Source: an uncultured Bacteroidales bacterium
GTDB lineage: Bacteria > Bacteroidota > Bacteroidia > Bacteroidales > ML635J-15
Length of the DNA: 64,000 bases
Direction of reading: 5' to 3'
Assembly: GCA_937899245.1 (NCBI GenBank)
Contig: CALDKB010000035.1
Coordinates: forward strand, 1-64,000
Numbering within the stretch: the stretch's first letter is position 1; every line of letters starts with the position of its first letter. Shown piece by piece: positions 9,188 to 18,121 of the stretch. The notes under the pieces are model-generated. The model was given only the letters and a program-made list of their open reading frames with translations, ran no database searches and had not been told where the DNA came from. Both the position numbers and the translations under genes were made by a program.

Positions 9188-9195
9188 TATATTTG
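9188..9195 (+). promoter_or_regulatory. -7 element of the 9232 gene
   Basis: TATATTTG. Its position over base 9193 rules out an upstream start there and favours GTG 9232. Confidence 0.55.
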
Positions 9196-9231
9196 ATAAT
9201 TTTTTGTTTTTATAAAAAAATTACCAGAAAC

Positions 9232-9798
9232 GTGAGAAAGATAATTTCCATATTAGCATTAACCATTTTAAGCCTTGCCTCAATGGCCCAAGTTGAAAAC
9301 GACGAGTTCCAGCAAGGAGGATTTTGCACTTTCGATGGACAATTCTTTTCAATCGAGAACGGAATATCTTTTACACTTGGAGGCGAAGCCGGATTCATTA
9401 TCAAGGACTTCAGGATTGGTGCATATTTCGACGGAATGAGCAATTCTGCCAAAATTACAGGCATTGATTCTAAACCGTACAACCTCAGGCAATCGCATGG
9501 CGGTTTTTATCTTGGATACCCGTTCTTCAACGACCATGCTTTCCACCTGCTGACTGACATTAAACTGGGTTATGGGGCGTCAAAGCTTATCGACTCCAAC
9601 CTCGACGGCCACGACAAGGCTGGTTTTATCGCAATCACACCTTCGGCAGCCATGGAATACTCCATAACAGACATACTAAAGATTTCTCTTGGCATCAACT
9701 ACCAGTTCCATATCAAATTAAAAGACGCCGAGAATTATAAGCAGTCCATTCTCAACCAGCCAAGCATTTACGTTGCTGTCACTCTTGGACTTTTCTAA
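9232..9798 (+). CDS. Secreted small beta-barrel-like protein
   Basis: Starting at GTG 9232 gives a 188-residue product with a clean signal peptide (RKIISILALTILSLASMAQ). The frame is open further upstream to 9193, but that would lie inside the promoter. The mature part alternates polar and hydrophobic residues and is rich in Gly and aromatics (LGGEAGFIIKD, GGFYLGYPF). It ends in the aromatic residue Phe, typical of outer-membrane beta-barrels. No specific family is recognised. Its stop codon overlaps the convergent stop of trmN6, with no terminator between. Confidence 0.75.
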   Translation: MRKIISILALTILSLASMAQVENDEFQQGGFCTFDGQFFSIENGISFTLGGEAGFIIKDFRIGAYFDGMSNSAKITGIDSKPYNLRQSHGGFYLGYPFFNDHAFHLLTDIKLGYGASKLIDSNLDGHDKAGFIAITPSAAMEYSITDILKISLGINYQFHIKLKDAENYKQSILNQPSIYVAVTLGLF

Positions 9799-10502
9799 AA
9801 TTTCAAGTAATAATCCCTCGTTATTTCCTTATACCTGTCGCTATAATCGTGGCGAGAGTTATTTTCAATGCAGATGACCTCTTCACTTGTCGGACACTCG
9901 TACCTGACGAGTTCGACAATTGTACGGATTGGCGCCAAACCCAGCCTTGATGAAATTAGAAGTCGGCTTTTCGCATATAGCTTTCTCCTACGCGCTTCGC
10001 ATTCAAAAAGTTCACACAAATCCGACGGATAAATAACATAACAACGTCCATCGTCCAGCAGCAATCTATCCACCGCTTCAACAAGCTGCACATAATCCAG
10101 ACTTATATCGTGACGAGCCAATGCACGCCCTTTTTCGGGAGCAACGACATCGGTAGTGTAAAACGGAGGATTCGACACTATCAAGTCGTACTTTTCATCG
10201 GCAGAAAAATTCTGCACCTGCGACAAGAAAATACTTATACGGTCGCTCCATTTACTGTCGGCGACATTGGCCCGTGCAACTTCCACCGCCTCCGCGTTGA
10301 TGTCGATTCCATGTATTTCTGCTTGCGATTTTTGGGCTAACATAAGGCATAGCAGACCGGTACCCGTACCGATATCCAGAATTCTGCGCGCTCTTCCGCA
10401 GTCGATATAGGCACCAAGCAGCACGCCATCGGTACCGACCTTCATTATGGACTTCCGATGCATGACGCGAAATTGCTTGAAATAGAAAAAACTATCGCCC
10501 AT
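9795..10502 (-). CDS. trmN6: tRNA1(Val) (adenine(37)-N6)-methyltransferase TrmN6
   Basis: This enzyme methylates A37 of tRNA1-Val using S-adenosylmethionine. The 235-residue protein has the SAM-binding motif DIGTGTG at 43-49 and the N6-adenine methyltransferase signature NPPF at 111-114. It also has the family-typical N-terminus (FFYFKQFRVMHRKSIMKVGTDG). Length fits the family. The start overlaps the stop of the upstream TIGR02757 gene by one base (TAATG), so translation is probably coupled. It ends convergently with the barrel gene, overlapping by four bases. Confidence 0.93.
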   Translation of the reverse strand: MGDSFFYFKQFRVMHRKSIMKVGTDGVLLGAYIDCGRARRILDIGTGTGLLCLMLAQKSQAEIHGIDINAEAVEVARANVADSKWSDRISIFLSQVQNFSADEKYDLIVSNPPFYTTDVVAPEKGRALARHDISLDYVQLVEAVDRLLLDDGRCYVIYPSDLCELFECEARRRKLYAKSRLLISSRLGLAPIRTIVELVRYECPTSEEVICIENNSRHDYSDRYKEITRDYYLKF

Positions 10503-11263
10503 TATAGTAGAGAATCATTGTTTACACCCGAACCGAACAAAGCAAAATCGTATTTTACAGGGTCTTTCGGATCAAACTTACGAAGATTTTCTGTTAGCTC
10601 CACCACAGACTTCCAGTCGTCCTGCTTTCGTGTAAGCAAACCCAAATCACGAGCACAACGTCCGCAATGCACATCAAGCGGAATATACAAATCGGAAGGA
10701 CTAATGCTCTTCCACAGCCCGAAATCCACACCACGACCATCATCACGCACCATCCAACGCAGATACATATTCAGACGCTTTGCGGCCGAGCCTTTGGTAA
10801 TATCCGACACATGACGCATATTTCTAGGTTCATGTGGAATTTCAAACAAGACGGAATGAACATTTATCAGATTCCTATCCATACTTTCATGCTTAGAAAA
10901 TATCTTTTCCAACCCGCCATGATTCCTATATACATTGGCAAGCGACCTTACAAAAAAGCGCATATCATCACCATTGAAAGTACGATGCACAGCAGCATCC
11001 AAAGCTATAAGATCCCTGCTTTCGTAGTTCATAATGAAATCGTAAGGTGCATTATCCATAAGCTTCATAAAACGCCTAGCATTGTTTACAATCATCTTCC
11101 TGTTTCCCCATGCAATCATCGAAGCAAAAAAGCCGCTTATCTCAATGTCTTCCTTTCGTAAAAACGAATGCGGTATCTGAATGGGATCGTCTGCCACAAA
11201 ACTTTCAACAGCGAACTTTTCATACCGTTCGTCGAGCAATGCCTTCAAAAAATTAAAGTCCAT
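10502..11263 (-). CDS. TIGR02757 / DUF2400 family protein
   Basis: This is a conserved protein of unknown biochemical role, common in Bacteroidota and related phyla. The 253-residue sequence shows the family hallmarks: an N-terminal DDPIQIPHSF string, FFASMIAWGNRKMIVNNA, a central KGSAAKRLNMYLRWMVRDD and a C-terminal PLDVHCGRCARDLGL. The K-R-x-N-x-x-x-R-W-M string recalls helix-hairpin-helix DNA glycosylase folds, but no function should be assumed. Its stop codon overlaps the trmN6 start, so the pair is one operon. Confidence 0.88.
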   Translation of the reverse strand: MDFNFLKALLDERYEKFAVESFVADDPIQIPHSFLRKEDIEISGFFASMIAWGNRKMIVNNARRFMKLMDNAPYDFIMNYESRDLIALDAAVHRTFNGDDMRFFVRSLANVYRNHGGLEKIFSKHESMDRNLINVHSVLFEIPHEPRNMRHVSDITKGSAAKRLNMYLRWMVRDDGRGVDFGLWKSISPSDLYIPLDVHCGRCARDLGLLTRKQDDWKSVVELTENLRKFDPKDPVKYDFALFGSGVNNDSLL

Positions 11264-11335
11264 AACACTTATTTTTATTCAAAAATAACCATTTTTAAGT
11301 AATTAAATGTTAAAAAAAGTTTGTTTCTTTGTAGC

Positions 11336-11983
11336 ATGATTTCAGAATTAGGCAACGGATTAATAGTTGGGCTTGTAGCGTCAATTACAGTTGGCCCTGT
11401 GGCTGTATTATGCATACAACGGGCACTAACAAAGCCACGTATTTCCGCCTTTATATCTGGACTTGGAGTTGTATTTGCCGACTCGCTAATGGCTGCAATT
11501 TCTTTGTTCCTATACTCTCTGATATTCCACAAAATTCAAGAATACAAGCCAATTCTCGGTGTAATTGGCGGCATTATCGTTATCATCTTTGGCGTTTTCA
11601 TGATAAGGAAAAACGTCGTGAAGGACCTTAGAAAAAATCGGGACAAGAAAAATTCACTTTGGCAGGACTTTATTTCCGTTGTCGGGCTGACACTTTCAAA
11701 TTTCATCGGCGCAATGACATACATCTTTGCTTTTTTTGCAATGTTCAATGTTGGAGCCGGCTCCCTGACGTCAAATTCCAGCGAGATTAGCAAAGGTCTT
11801 AACATCCTTCTCGGATTTATTATCGGCTCGTTCACATGGTGGACATTCCTGACTATGAGCCTCAGCTTTTTCCGCAGCAAGATGCGTCCACGCCATTTTA
11901 TTATCATCAATAGAATCGGTGGCGCAATTATTATCATATTAGGTATCTATACAATAATTTCAACATTCGTCGAAATCATATAA
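11336..11983 (+). CDS. LysE-family amino-acid exporter-like protein
   Basis: The 215-residue integral membrane protein has the LysE/RhtB pattern: a first helix with GLIVGLVASITVGPVAVLCIQRAL, where the GP and following polar residues mark the family, then about five further hydrophobic helices. Such proteins export amino acids or related metabolites; the substrate is not predictable. I chose ATG 11336 (MISELGNGL); an in-frame TTG at 11321 is possible but unlikely. A weak TTTCTTTG at 11324-11331 sits so close that, if used, the mRNA would be nearly leaderless. Confidence 0.85.
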   Translation: MISELGNGLIVGLVASITVGPVAVLCIQRALTKPRISAFISGLGVVFADSLMAAISLFLYSLIFHKIQEYKPILGVIGGIIVIIFGVFMIRKNVVKDLRKNRDKKNSLWQDFISVVGLTLSNFIGAMTYIFAFFAMFNVGAGSLTSNSSEISKGLNILLGFIIGSFTWWTFLTMSLSFFRSKMRPRHFIIINRIGGAIIIILGIYTIISTFVEII

Positions 11984-11994
11984 CCTAAAAAATA

Positions 11995-12828
11995 TCAGAA
12001 CGAAGAAATCTTCTGGAAAATCCTTGCGGCCTCAACGGCCTCCGTCACATCGTGTACGCGCAATATATCCGCACCTCCCCGCAAAGCAATGGTATTCAGA
12101 ACCGAAGTGCCATTGAGCGACTTATCCACCGTTGTGTCCAAATACTTCCAAATCATTGACTTGCGAGAAATTCCTACCAGCAATGGCAAATTAAAAATAC
12201 CAAAATCCTCAAGTCTTGCCATAAGCTCGTAGTTTTGGTCTATTGTCTTTGAAAAACCGAAGCCCGGATCAACGATAATATCAGAAATGCCTAATGAATG
12301 TAGACGTTTGACTTTACTGGAGAAAAAAGCCAAAACATCCTGTACGAAAGAATTGTATCCTACATCCAGATGCATCGACTGAGGATTTGAGGCACCGTGC
12401 ATAATAATATAAGGCACATGGCAGTCGGCTACGACTTCATACATTTGTGGATCTGCATCTCCTGCACTTATGTCGTTGATAATCGATACGCCATAGTCAA
12501 CTACAGCCCTACGGGCAATTTCGGAGCGATAAGTATCCAGAGAAAAAATACGGTCGGAAAAATTACTTGCAATAATCTCCAATGCCGGTTCCAGCCTACT
12601 CCACTCCTCTTTTTCGTCAATGATATCACATCCCGGACGAGTAGACATGGCGCCAATATCAATCATGTCGGCGCCATCGGCAAACATTTTCTCAATACGA
12701 ACACGAATCTCATCACGATGCAACACCCGGCTTGCCGGATTGAATGAATCGGGCGTAAAATTCAAAATCCCCATAATGCGGGGATTTGAAAATTCGTATA
12801 ATGAACCTTTTATGTTTATTGTATTCAT
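11995..12828 (-). CDS. folP: Dihydropteroate synthase
   Basis: FolP condenses p-aminobenzoate with hydroxymethyl-dihydropterin diphosphate in folate synthesis. It is the sulfonamide target. The 277-residue TIM-barrel protein shows MGILNFTPDSF near residue 19, IDIGAMSTRPGC near 56, FSLDTYR, SIINDISAG, DPGFGFSKT near 168 and a C-terminal LRVHDV. These are the pterin and pABA site segments. It is the last gene of a ftsK-lolA-folP run, 11 bases after lolA. Confidence 0.95.
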   Translation of the reverse strand: MNTINIKGSLYEFSNPRIMGILNFTPDSFNPASRVLHRDEIRVRIEKMFADGADMIDIGAMSTRPGCDIIDEKEEWSRLEPALEIIASNFSDRIFSLDTYRSEIARRAVVDYGVSIINDISAGDADPQMYEVVADCHVPYIIMHGASNPQSMHLDVGYNSFVQDVLAFFSSKVKRLHSLGISDIIVDPGFGFSKTIDQNYELMARLEDFGIFNLPLLVGISRKSMIWKYLDTTVDKSLNGTSVLNTIALRGGADILRVHDVTEAVEAARIFQKISSF

Positions 12829-12839
12829 AAACCTTCTGG

Positions 12840-13490
12840 TTATCTCATATCGATAACCTCTGCATCTGGGAACAGAGAAGCGCTATACTTAACTTCCGAA
12901 TCCTGAATTGTCGGATTTTCAAGCATCTTGTCAATTTCGATAAGATAGTTAACGCCATCCTTGCCGACATAACGAACTGAGAAAATCTGCTTCTTTGTCT
13001 TGTCGATACGAATTGTTATTTTCGAATACTTCTTGTTCTCAATCTGCTTAGGAATAAAATCGAATTCCATAAGCGCCCTATTCTTGTCGAACTTATCCGA
13101 AATGTAATTTACCTTATACTTGGTCTTATAATCTTTCAGAATCGCCTTTGGATTTGTCATGAAAGCTTCGTTTCCAGTATTATTGGTAATGTTAATTTCT
13201 TCGGCATCCTTCAGGTAAGTCCAATTTGTCTTTCCGTCGGAATAAACAATCTGGCCCATCATGTCCATCTTGTACAAACCGTTCTTATAAACGGCACTGC
13301 CCTTATAAGAATCACGTTTTGCATTGTGAAGATTTTCAACATACATTGTAAAATCAAGCTTCAAACCAACATACTTATCAGTCTTTGCTGCTACCTGATC
13401 CAAAATCTCAGTCTGCGTAGCCTGTCCTTGTGCAAAAGAGAACATAGTACCCAACGCACAGACTATCAATAATATACCTTTCTTCATCAT
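12840..13490 (-). CDS. LolA-like outer-membrane lipoprotein carrier protein
   Basis: The 216-residue protein has a signal peptide (MMKKGILLIVCALGTMFSFA, cleavage before QGQA). The mature domain follows the LolA pattern: an N-terminal helix (TEILDQVAAKTDKY), then many beta-strands such as LDFTMYVEN, KGSAVYKNGLYKMDM, IVYSDGKTNWTYL and KITIRIDKTKKQIFSV. LolA shuttles lipoproteins through the periplasm to the outer membrane. Location directly after ftsK, with a 17-base gap, is the standard order in Bacteroidota. Confidence 0.85.
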   Translation of the reverse strand: MMKKGILLIVCALGTMFSFAQGQATQTEILDQVAAKTDKYVGLKLDFTMYVENLHNAKRDSYKGSAVYKNGLYKMDMMGQIVYSDGKTNWTYLKDAEEINITNNTGNEAFMTNPKAILKDYKTKYKVNYISDKFDKNRALMEFDFIPKQIENKKYSKITIRIDKTKKQIFSVRYVGKDGVNYLIEIDKMLENPTIQDSEVKYSASLFPDAEVIDMR

Positions 13491-13507
13491 AATAAATTTA
13501 TTAATAT

Positions 13508-16171
13508 TTATCCATTATTGTGTAAAGATTCCAAATATCGTTCCAAAGATACTTCGTCATACAAAACCTGACGGGCCTTGCTACCTTCGCAAGGGCCGAC
13601 AATTCCCATCGCCTCCAATTGGTCGACAATTCTTCCGGCGCGGTTATAGCCGATACCGAACTTACGCTGGAGCATAGAAGTTGAGCCCTGCTGTGTGCGG
13701 CAAACCAAACGAGCCGCCTCATCGAAAAGCTCATCCCTACTATTAGGGTCGAGTGTTGCACCTCCGCCACCACCTTCTTCACCCTCGGTCTTGACTTCGG
13801 GCAACTCGTAAACCATAGCATATCCTTGCTGCGAGCTTATGTGGTCAACGAGCTTCTGTACTTCCGGCGTATCAATGAAGGCACATTGAACACGCGTAAT
13901 GGCGCCATTATACGAAATCAGCAAGTCGCCTCGGCCAATAAGCTGGTTAGCTCCTGTCTGGTCGAGAATTGTCTTGGAGTCGATATAGTTTGTAACCTTG
14001 AATGCAATACGCGAAGGGAAGTTTGCCTTGATAACGCCAGTAATTACATTAGTGGAAGGACGTTGGGTTGCAACAATCAGGTGAATACCGATAGCACGGG
14101 CCTTTGCTGCAAGTCGTGATATTGGAGTTTCAACCTGACGGCCTTCCTGAACAATAATATCAGCAAACTCATCTATTACCACAACGATATAGAACATATA
14201 ATAATGTCCGTTCTCAGGATTAAGCTTACGCTGAATGAACTTGTCGTTGTACTCATTTATGTTTCTACACCCTGCCTTTGTAAGCAGTTCGTAGCGTTCG
14301 TCCATAAGTATGCACAATGAATTCATTGCCTCGGTAACCTTCGACACATCGGTAATAATAGAAGGGTTGTTGCCTGGCAATTTTGCCAGATAATGCTTTT
14401 CTATTGCCTTGTAGATTGAAAGTTCAACCATCTTCGGGTCAACAAGCACAAATTTCAGCTGCGACGGATGCTTCTTGTATAGCAACGACGCTATAATTGC
14501 ATTTATGCCGACAGACTTACCTTGACCAGTAGCACCGGCAACTAGCAAATGTGGTGTTTTTGCAAGATTGAAGACGAAAGTCTCGTTCGAAATAGTCTTT
14601 CCCAAAGCCACAGGCAAGTCGTATGTGGACTCCTGGAACTTCTGTGAACGGATTACAGAATTCATCGAAACGGTTTCGGGATTTGGATTTGGCACTTCAA
14701 TACCAATCGTTCCCTTTCCCGGTATAGGAGCAATAATACGGATTCCCAAAGCAGCAAGGCTCAACGCGATATCATCCTCGAGATTCTTTATCTTTGAAAT
14801 TCTAACGCCAGGAGCAGGAACAATCTCATATAAAGTTACAGTTGGTCCTACTGTTGCCGAAATTTTTGAAATCTCAATATTGTAGTTGTTAAGGGTCTGA
14901 ACAATGGTATCCTTATGTTCGTTCAGTTGTTTTTTCAATTCCTCATCAGAAAGTTGAGTCTTTGAGTGGAAATCCGGAAGCAGGTCTACAGAAGGGAACT
15001 TGTAGAATTCCAAATCTTTTGTAGGATCGTATGGTGGTAATTTATCCCAGCTATTTGCTTCTGCCTGAGGTTCTTCATCAGGAACAGTTACTTCAAGCTC
15101 GGTATTCTCCTTTTCTTCAGCAACTAGTTTTTCCTCTTCCACAGGATTTTCTACAACGCGAACCTCCGGTTGTTCTGCAGAGGATTCATTCTGTGGTGTT
15201 TCATCAGCAGGTTTCTGCTGATTGGTTTCGGTCTTTACTTCTTCGCCACCAATATTTATATCGAAACCCACATCAGGATTATTGTGTTTGCTCTTCCCTG
15301 TATTGCTGCCAGCATTATGATCCAAATCGAAAGTATTTGGAGTTTCTGGCACTTGTTCTTCTGAAGTTTTTTGATGTTCTTCTGCCGGCTTTGAATTTTC
15401 CAACGGTAAAATAGCATCCACGCTCTTTTCTGCTGTAGCATCCGCCGGTTTAATCTCATCTTCACTAGTGTTAAGTCTGTCCTTAATATTCCTTACCTTG
15501 ACCTCAGACAATCGTGCGAAGAATTTCTTTATGACATTTATTGAATTGTCGAAACAGAAAAGGACAATGAATAGAGCCACAACAACGATAATCGAATATG
15601 CGCCGATACTGCCGACAAGGTCCTGCAAACTTGTAAATAGGAAATATCCGTGTTTTCCGCCAAGCATAAACAAGCTGTCCTTAAAAATCGAAGCGAGTGC
15701 AACGCTGAACCAAATCATCATTACAGTACCCTTTATAAGGAACGACCATACACGAACCTTCTTAATCTTCAGCAATCTCAAACTAATTGCGAAAAGCATT
15801 GCCACTATGGCAAAAGAAGCTATGCCGAAAGTATCGCGGATAAAGAAATTGGACAATAACGCGCCAATTTTACCGGCCTTATTGCCGACTTCCACATCTG
15901 AACCAAGCGACCTAAAGAAACCTATATCAGACAACGACTGATCACTCTTCCATGTCGCAAAATATGAAAAGAACGAAACTACCATTATTATGGCAAACAA
16001 AGCAACCAGCACGCCAATGCAAATTTTTATCCTTTCGGAACGCTTGGTCTTCACATCGTCGTCAATAGTAGCTTCGTCGCCTTTTTTCTTTGTGGATTCC
16101 GTCTTCTTCGACGTCTCCTTGGACTTGTCTGTCTTATTTTCCTTTGACTTTCCCAACTGAATTTTCTTCAT
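13508..16171 (-). CDS. ftsK: DNA translocase FtsK
   Basis: FtsK anchors at the division septum and pumps the chromosome so that dimers can be resolved. The 887-residue protein has about four N-terminal membrane helices (residues 45-215) and a long acidic, Glu/Pro-rich linker (about 235-375). The RecA-like motor has Walker A in GATGQGKSVGINA near residue 535 and Walker B in VVVIDEFAD near 667. A C-terminal gamma winged helix (GSTSMLQRKFGIGYNRAGR) reads polar DNA motifs. It heads the ftsK-lolA-folP operon. A terminator separates it from the upstream DUF4412 gene. Confidence 0.96.
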   Translation of the reverse strand: MKKIQLGKSKENKTDKSKETSKKTESTKKKGDEATIDDDVKTKRSERIKICIGVLVALFAIIMVVSFFSYFATWKSDQSLSDIGFFRSLGSDVEVGNKAGKIGALLSNFFIRDTFGIASFAIVAMLFAISLRLLKIKKVRVWSFLIKGTVMMIWFSVALASIFKDSLFMLGGKHGYFLFTSLQDLVGSIGAYSIIVVVALFIVLFCFDNSINVIKKFFARLSEVKVRNIKDRLNTSEDEIKPADATAEKSVDAILPLENSKPAEEHQKTSEEQVPETPNTFDLDHNAGSNTGKSKHNNPDVGFDINIGGEEVKTETNQQKPADETPQNESSAEQPEVRVVENPVEEEKLVAEEKENTELEVTVPDEEPQAEANSWDKLPPYDPTKDLEFYKFPSVDLLPDFHSKTQLSDEELKKQLNEHKDTIVQTLNNYNIEISKISATVGPTVTLYEIVPAPGVRISKIKNLEDDIALSLAALGIRIIAPIPGKGTIGIEVPNPNPETVSMNSVIRSQKFQESTYDLPVALGKTISNETFVFNLAKTPHLLVAGATGQGKSVGINAIIASLLYKKHPSQLKFVLVDPKMVELSIYKAIEKHYLAKLPGNNPSIITDVSKVTEAMNSLCILMDERYELLTKAGCRNINEYNDKFIQRKLNPENGHYYMFYIVVVIDEFADIIVQEGRQVETPISRLAAKARAIGIHLIVATQRPSTNVITGVIKANFPSRIAFKVTNYIDSKTILDQTGANQLIGRGDLLISYNGAITRVQCAFIDTPEVQKLVDHISSQQGYAMVYELPEVKTEGEEGGGGGATLDPNSRDELFDEAARLVCRTQQGSTSMLQRKFGIGYNRAGRIVDQLEAMGIVGPCEGSKARQVLYDEVSLERYLESLHNNG

Positions 16172-16187
16172 TTTCTAGAAAAAAAAA

Positions 16188-16215
16188 GAAAAAATCCCCT
16201 CTCGAGGATTTTTTC
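16188..16215 (-). terminator. Terminator between the DUF4412 gene and ftsK
   Basis: GAAAAAATCC (16188-16197) pairs with GGATTTTTTC (16206-16215). On the minus strand it ends the 16233 gene; a T-rich tail follows toward ftsK. Confidence 0.8.
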
Positions 16216-16232
16216 TCACATTAAAGTATTTT

Positions 16233-16910
16233 TTACATTCCGCCGCCAAGCATCTTAGAGAACTCTTCTGGAGAGAGCTTCTGATAGTCGTCGCTGATAA
16301 CAAACATAGAGTTACTAACGCCGCCCTTCTTAACTTCCTTGGCAGTCATAGTCATTGTCATTCCCTGATTGCTAATAGTGTACTCTAATGGAACACCCTT
16401 TATACCCTTAACCTGAGATGTTGAATGATAAATTTCAGGCATTGGGATGTCTTCTGTTACGAAAACTTCCACTGTTTCACCATTTTCATCAGTAACTTCA
16501 ACCTTTGTGCACTTGTAACCAGCAATGGTCTTGGTTTCATCGGTAATATTTACCTTTGGTTCTGGAGTTTCTGCTTCAACCTCTGCCTTTGCCTTTTCAA
16601 CTTCTTCCTTTGACTGCTGAGTGGCAAGTTTCTGTCCCATTACATCGATAAGAACGATTGTAGAACCGTCTTCCAAAGTTACAGCACCCATTGTGTACAT
16701 AGGAGATACTTGATCCATTCTTACCTTACCGTCCTTTACGTACATAACCATTTCGTTTGGAACCTGGCTCTTATACTGCGGATCCAAATCTTCGTAAGTA
16801 ATTGCATATCTTATTGATCCTGCAAAAGTCTTTTCTTTCTTTTGTGCATTTACTGAGAATGAAATGCACACTGCCATTACAAGGCATAAAACTTTGAATA
16901 TAGTTTTCAT
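16233..16910 (-). CDS. Secreted DUF4412-like protein
   Basis: The 225-residue product starts at ATG 16910 with a signal peptide (MKTIFKVLCLVMAVCISFSVNA). A longer frame reaches 16955 but crosses the promoter. The mature part contains SIRYAITYEDLDP, MVMYVKDGKVRMDQ and KTIAGYKCTKVEV, and a Met-rich C-terminus. This is the pattern of DUF4412, a periplasmic or outer-membrane-associated family of unknown function. A Lys/Glu-rich stretch lies near residues 110-130. It is monocistronic, with its own promoter and terminator. Confidence 0.8.
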   Translation of the reverse strand: MKTIFKVLCLVMAVCISFSVNAQKKEKTFAGSIRYAITYEDLDPQYKSQVPNEMVMYVKDGKVRMDQVSPMYTMGAVTLEDGSTIVLIDVMGQKLATQQSKEEVEKAKAEVEAETPEPKVNITDETKTIAGYKCTKVEVTDENGETVEVFVTEDIPMPEIYHSTSQVKGIKGVPLEYTISNQGMTMTMTAKEVKKGGVSNSMFVISDDYQKLSPEEFSKMLGGGM

Positions 16911-16952
16911 AGTAAATCTTTTTGTTGTTAACACTAATAAATTATTACAATG

Positions 16953-16960
16953 CAAAGATA
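16953..16960 (-). promoter_or_regulatory. Promoter of the DUF4412-like gene, -7 element
   Basis: TATCTTTG on the minus strand, 42 bases before the ATG at 16910; it sets the start. Confidence 0.6.
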
Positions 16961-17083
16961 GTCATAATATCTAATCTCTTCATAGGCAAACCTAAAAAAA
17001 AACTTAATCTTTTCACCAACGGCATACGTAAAAAGCAAAGAAAATTGATGCTAAAAAACACAATTCATTTAATAAAAAAAGTA

Positions 17084-17091
17084 TAGATTTG
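17084..17091 (+). promoter_or_regulatory. arcC promoter, -7 element
   Basis: TAGATTTG, 31 bases before the arcC ATG. Confidence 0.6.
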
Positions 17092-17122
17092 CGATTTCAA
17101 ATTTAGAAACTGGTAAAAAACT

Positions 17123-18073
17123 ATGTCGAACAAGAAATTGGCAGTTGTTGCCTTCGGAGGAAACGCATTGCTGAGAGCAGGACAGAAAGGCACAATAGAA
17201 GAACAGGAATCGAATGTTTACAAGACATGTGAGAGTCTTTTGGACCTCGTAAAACGTGACTATAATATAGTAATCGGACACGGAAACGGTCCACAGGTTG
17301 GTAACATTTTGCTACAGAACAATGCTGGCGAAAAAGTTTACGGACTTCCGGAAATGCCATTGGCAGTTTGCGGTGCTTACTCACAGGGATTCATCGGCTA
17401 CGTTATCGAACAGCAGTTCAAGAATGTACTTACAAACAACAAGCTTGACAAGAACATCATCACACTTGTAACCCAGGTTGTTGTTGACAAGAACGACAAG
17501 GGCTTCACAAACCCGACCAAGCCAATCGGACCTTACTACACAGAAGACGAAATGAACGCCCTTAAGGCAAAGAACCCACAGGACTCATACGCAAAGGACC
17601 CGAAGGGAAAAGGTTGGAGAAAAGTTGTTGCTTCGCCAAAGCCGATTGAAATAAACAACAAGGATATCGTTAAGGACCTTGCAGAAAAGGGCAATATCGT
17701 TGTTACCGTTGGTGGTGGTGGTATTCCGGTTTGCAAGAACGAAAAGGGCGAACTCCACGGAATCGACGCTGTTATCGACAAGGATTTGGCTTCATCACTT
17801 TTGGCAATCCAGATTGGTGCTGATGAATTCTATATCCTTACCGACGTTCCAAAGGTTTGCTTGAACTTCCACACTCCGGAAGAAAAGCAGCTCGACACAA
17901 TTACTGTTGAAGAAGCAAAGAAATATCTTGCAGAAGGGCATTTTACAGAAGGCAGTATGGCTCCAAAGATTCGTGCGGCCTTGTATTTCGTTGAAAACGG
18001 CGGACATTCGTGCATAATCACCGAAGCCGGTCAGCTCGGAAATCCTAACGCAGGAACAAGAATCGTGAAATAA
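17123..18073 (+). CDS. arcC: Carbamate kinase
   Basis: Carbamate kinase makes ATP from carbamoyl phosphate and ADP, releasing ammonia and CO2. The 316-residue amino-acid-kinase fold protein shows VVAFGGNALLRAGQKGT at the N-terminus and IGHGNGPQVGN near residue 52. It also has the PTKPIGPYY string, VVTVGGGGIPV near 193 and a C-terminal GSMAPKIRAALYFVENGG. Length is normal. It is followed 48 bases later by ornithine carbamoyltransferase on the same strand, so the pair can turn citrulline into ornithine plus ATP. No arginine deiminase gene is in the window. Confidence 0.95.
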   Translation: MSNKKLAVVAFGGNALLRAGQKGTIEEQESNVYKTCESLLDLVKRDYNIVIGHGNGPQVGNILLQNNAGEKVYGLPEMPLAVCGAYSQGFIGYVIEQQFKNVLTNNKLDKNIITLVTQVVVDKNDKGFTNPTKPIGPYYTEDEMNALKAKNPQDSYAKDPKGKGWRKVVASPKPIEINNKDIVKDLAEKGNIVVTVGGGGIPVCKNEKGELHGIDAVIDKDLASSLLAIQIGADEFYILTDVPKVCLNFHTPEEKQLDTITVEEAKKYLAEGHFTEGSMAPKIRAALYFVENGGHSCIITEAGQLGNPNAGTRIVK

Positions 18074-18121
18074 TCGAATCATCAAATTTTCGAATTTTCA
18101 AATAATTTAATTTAAATAGTT

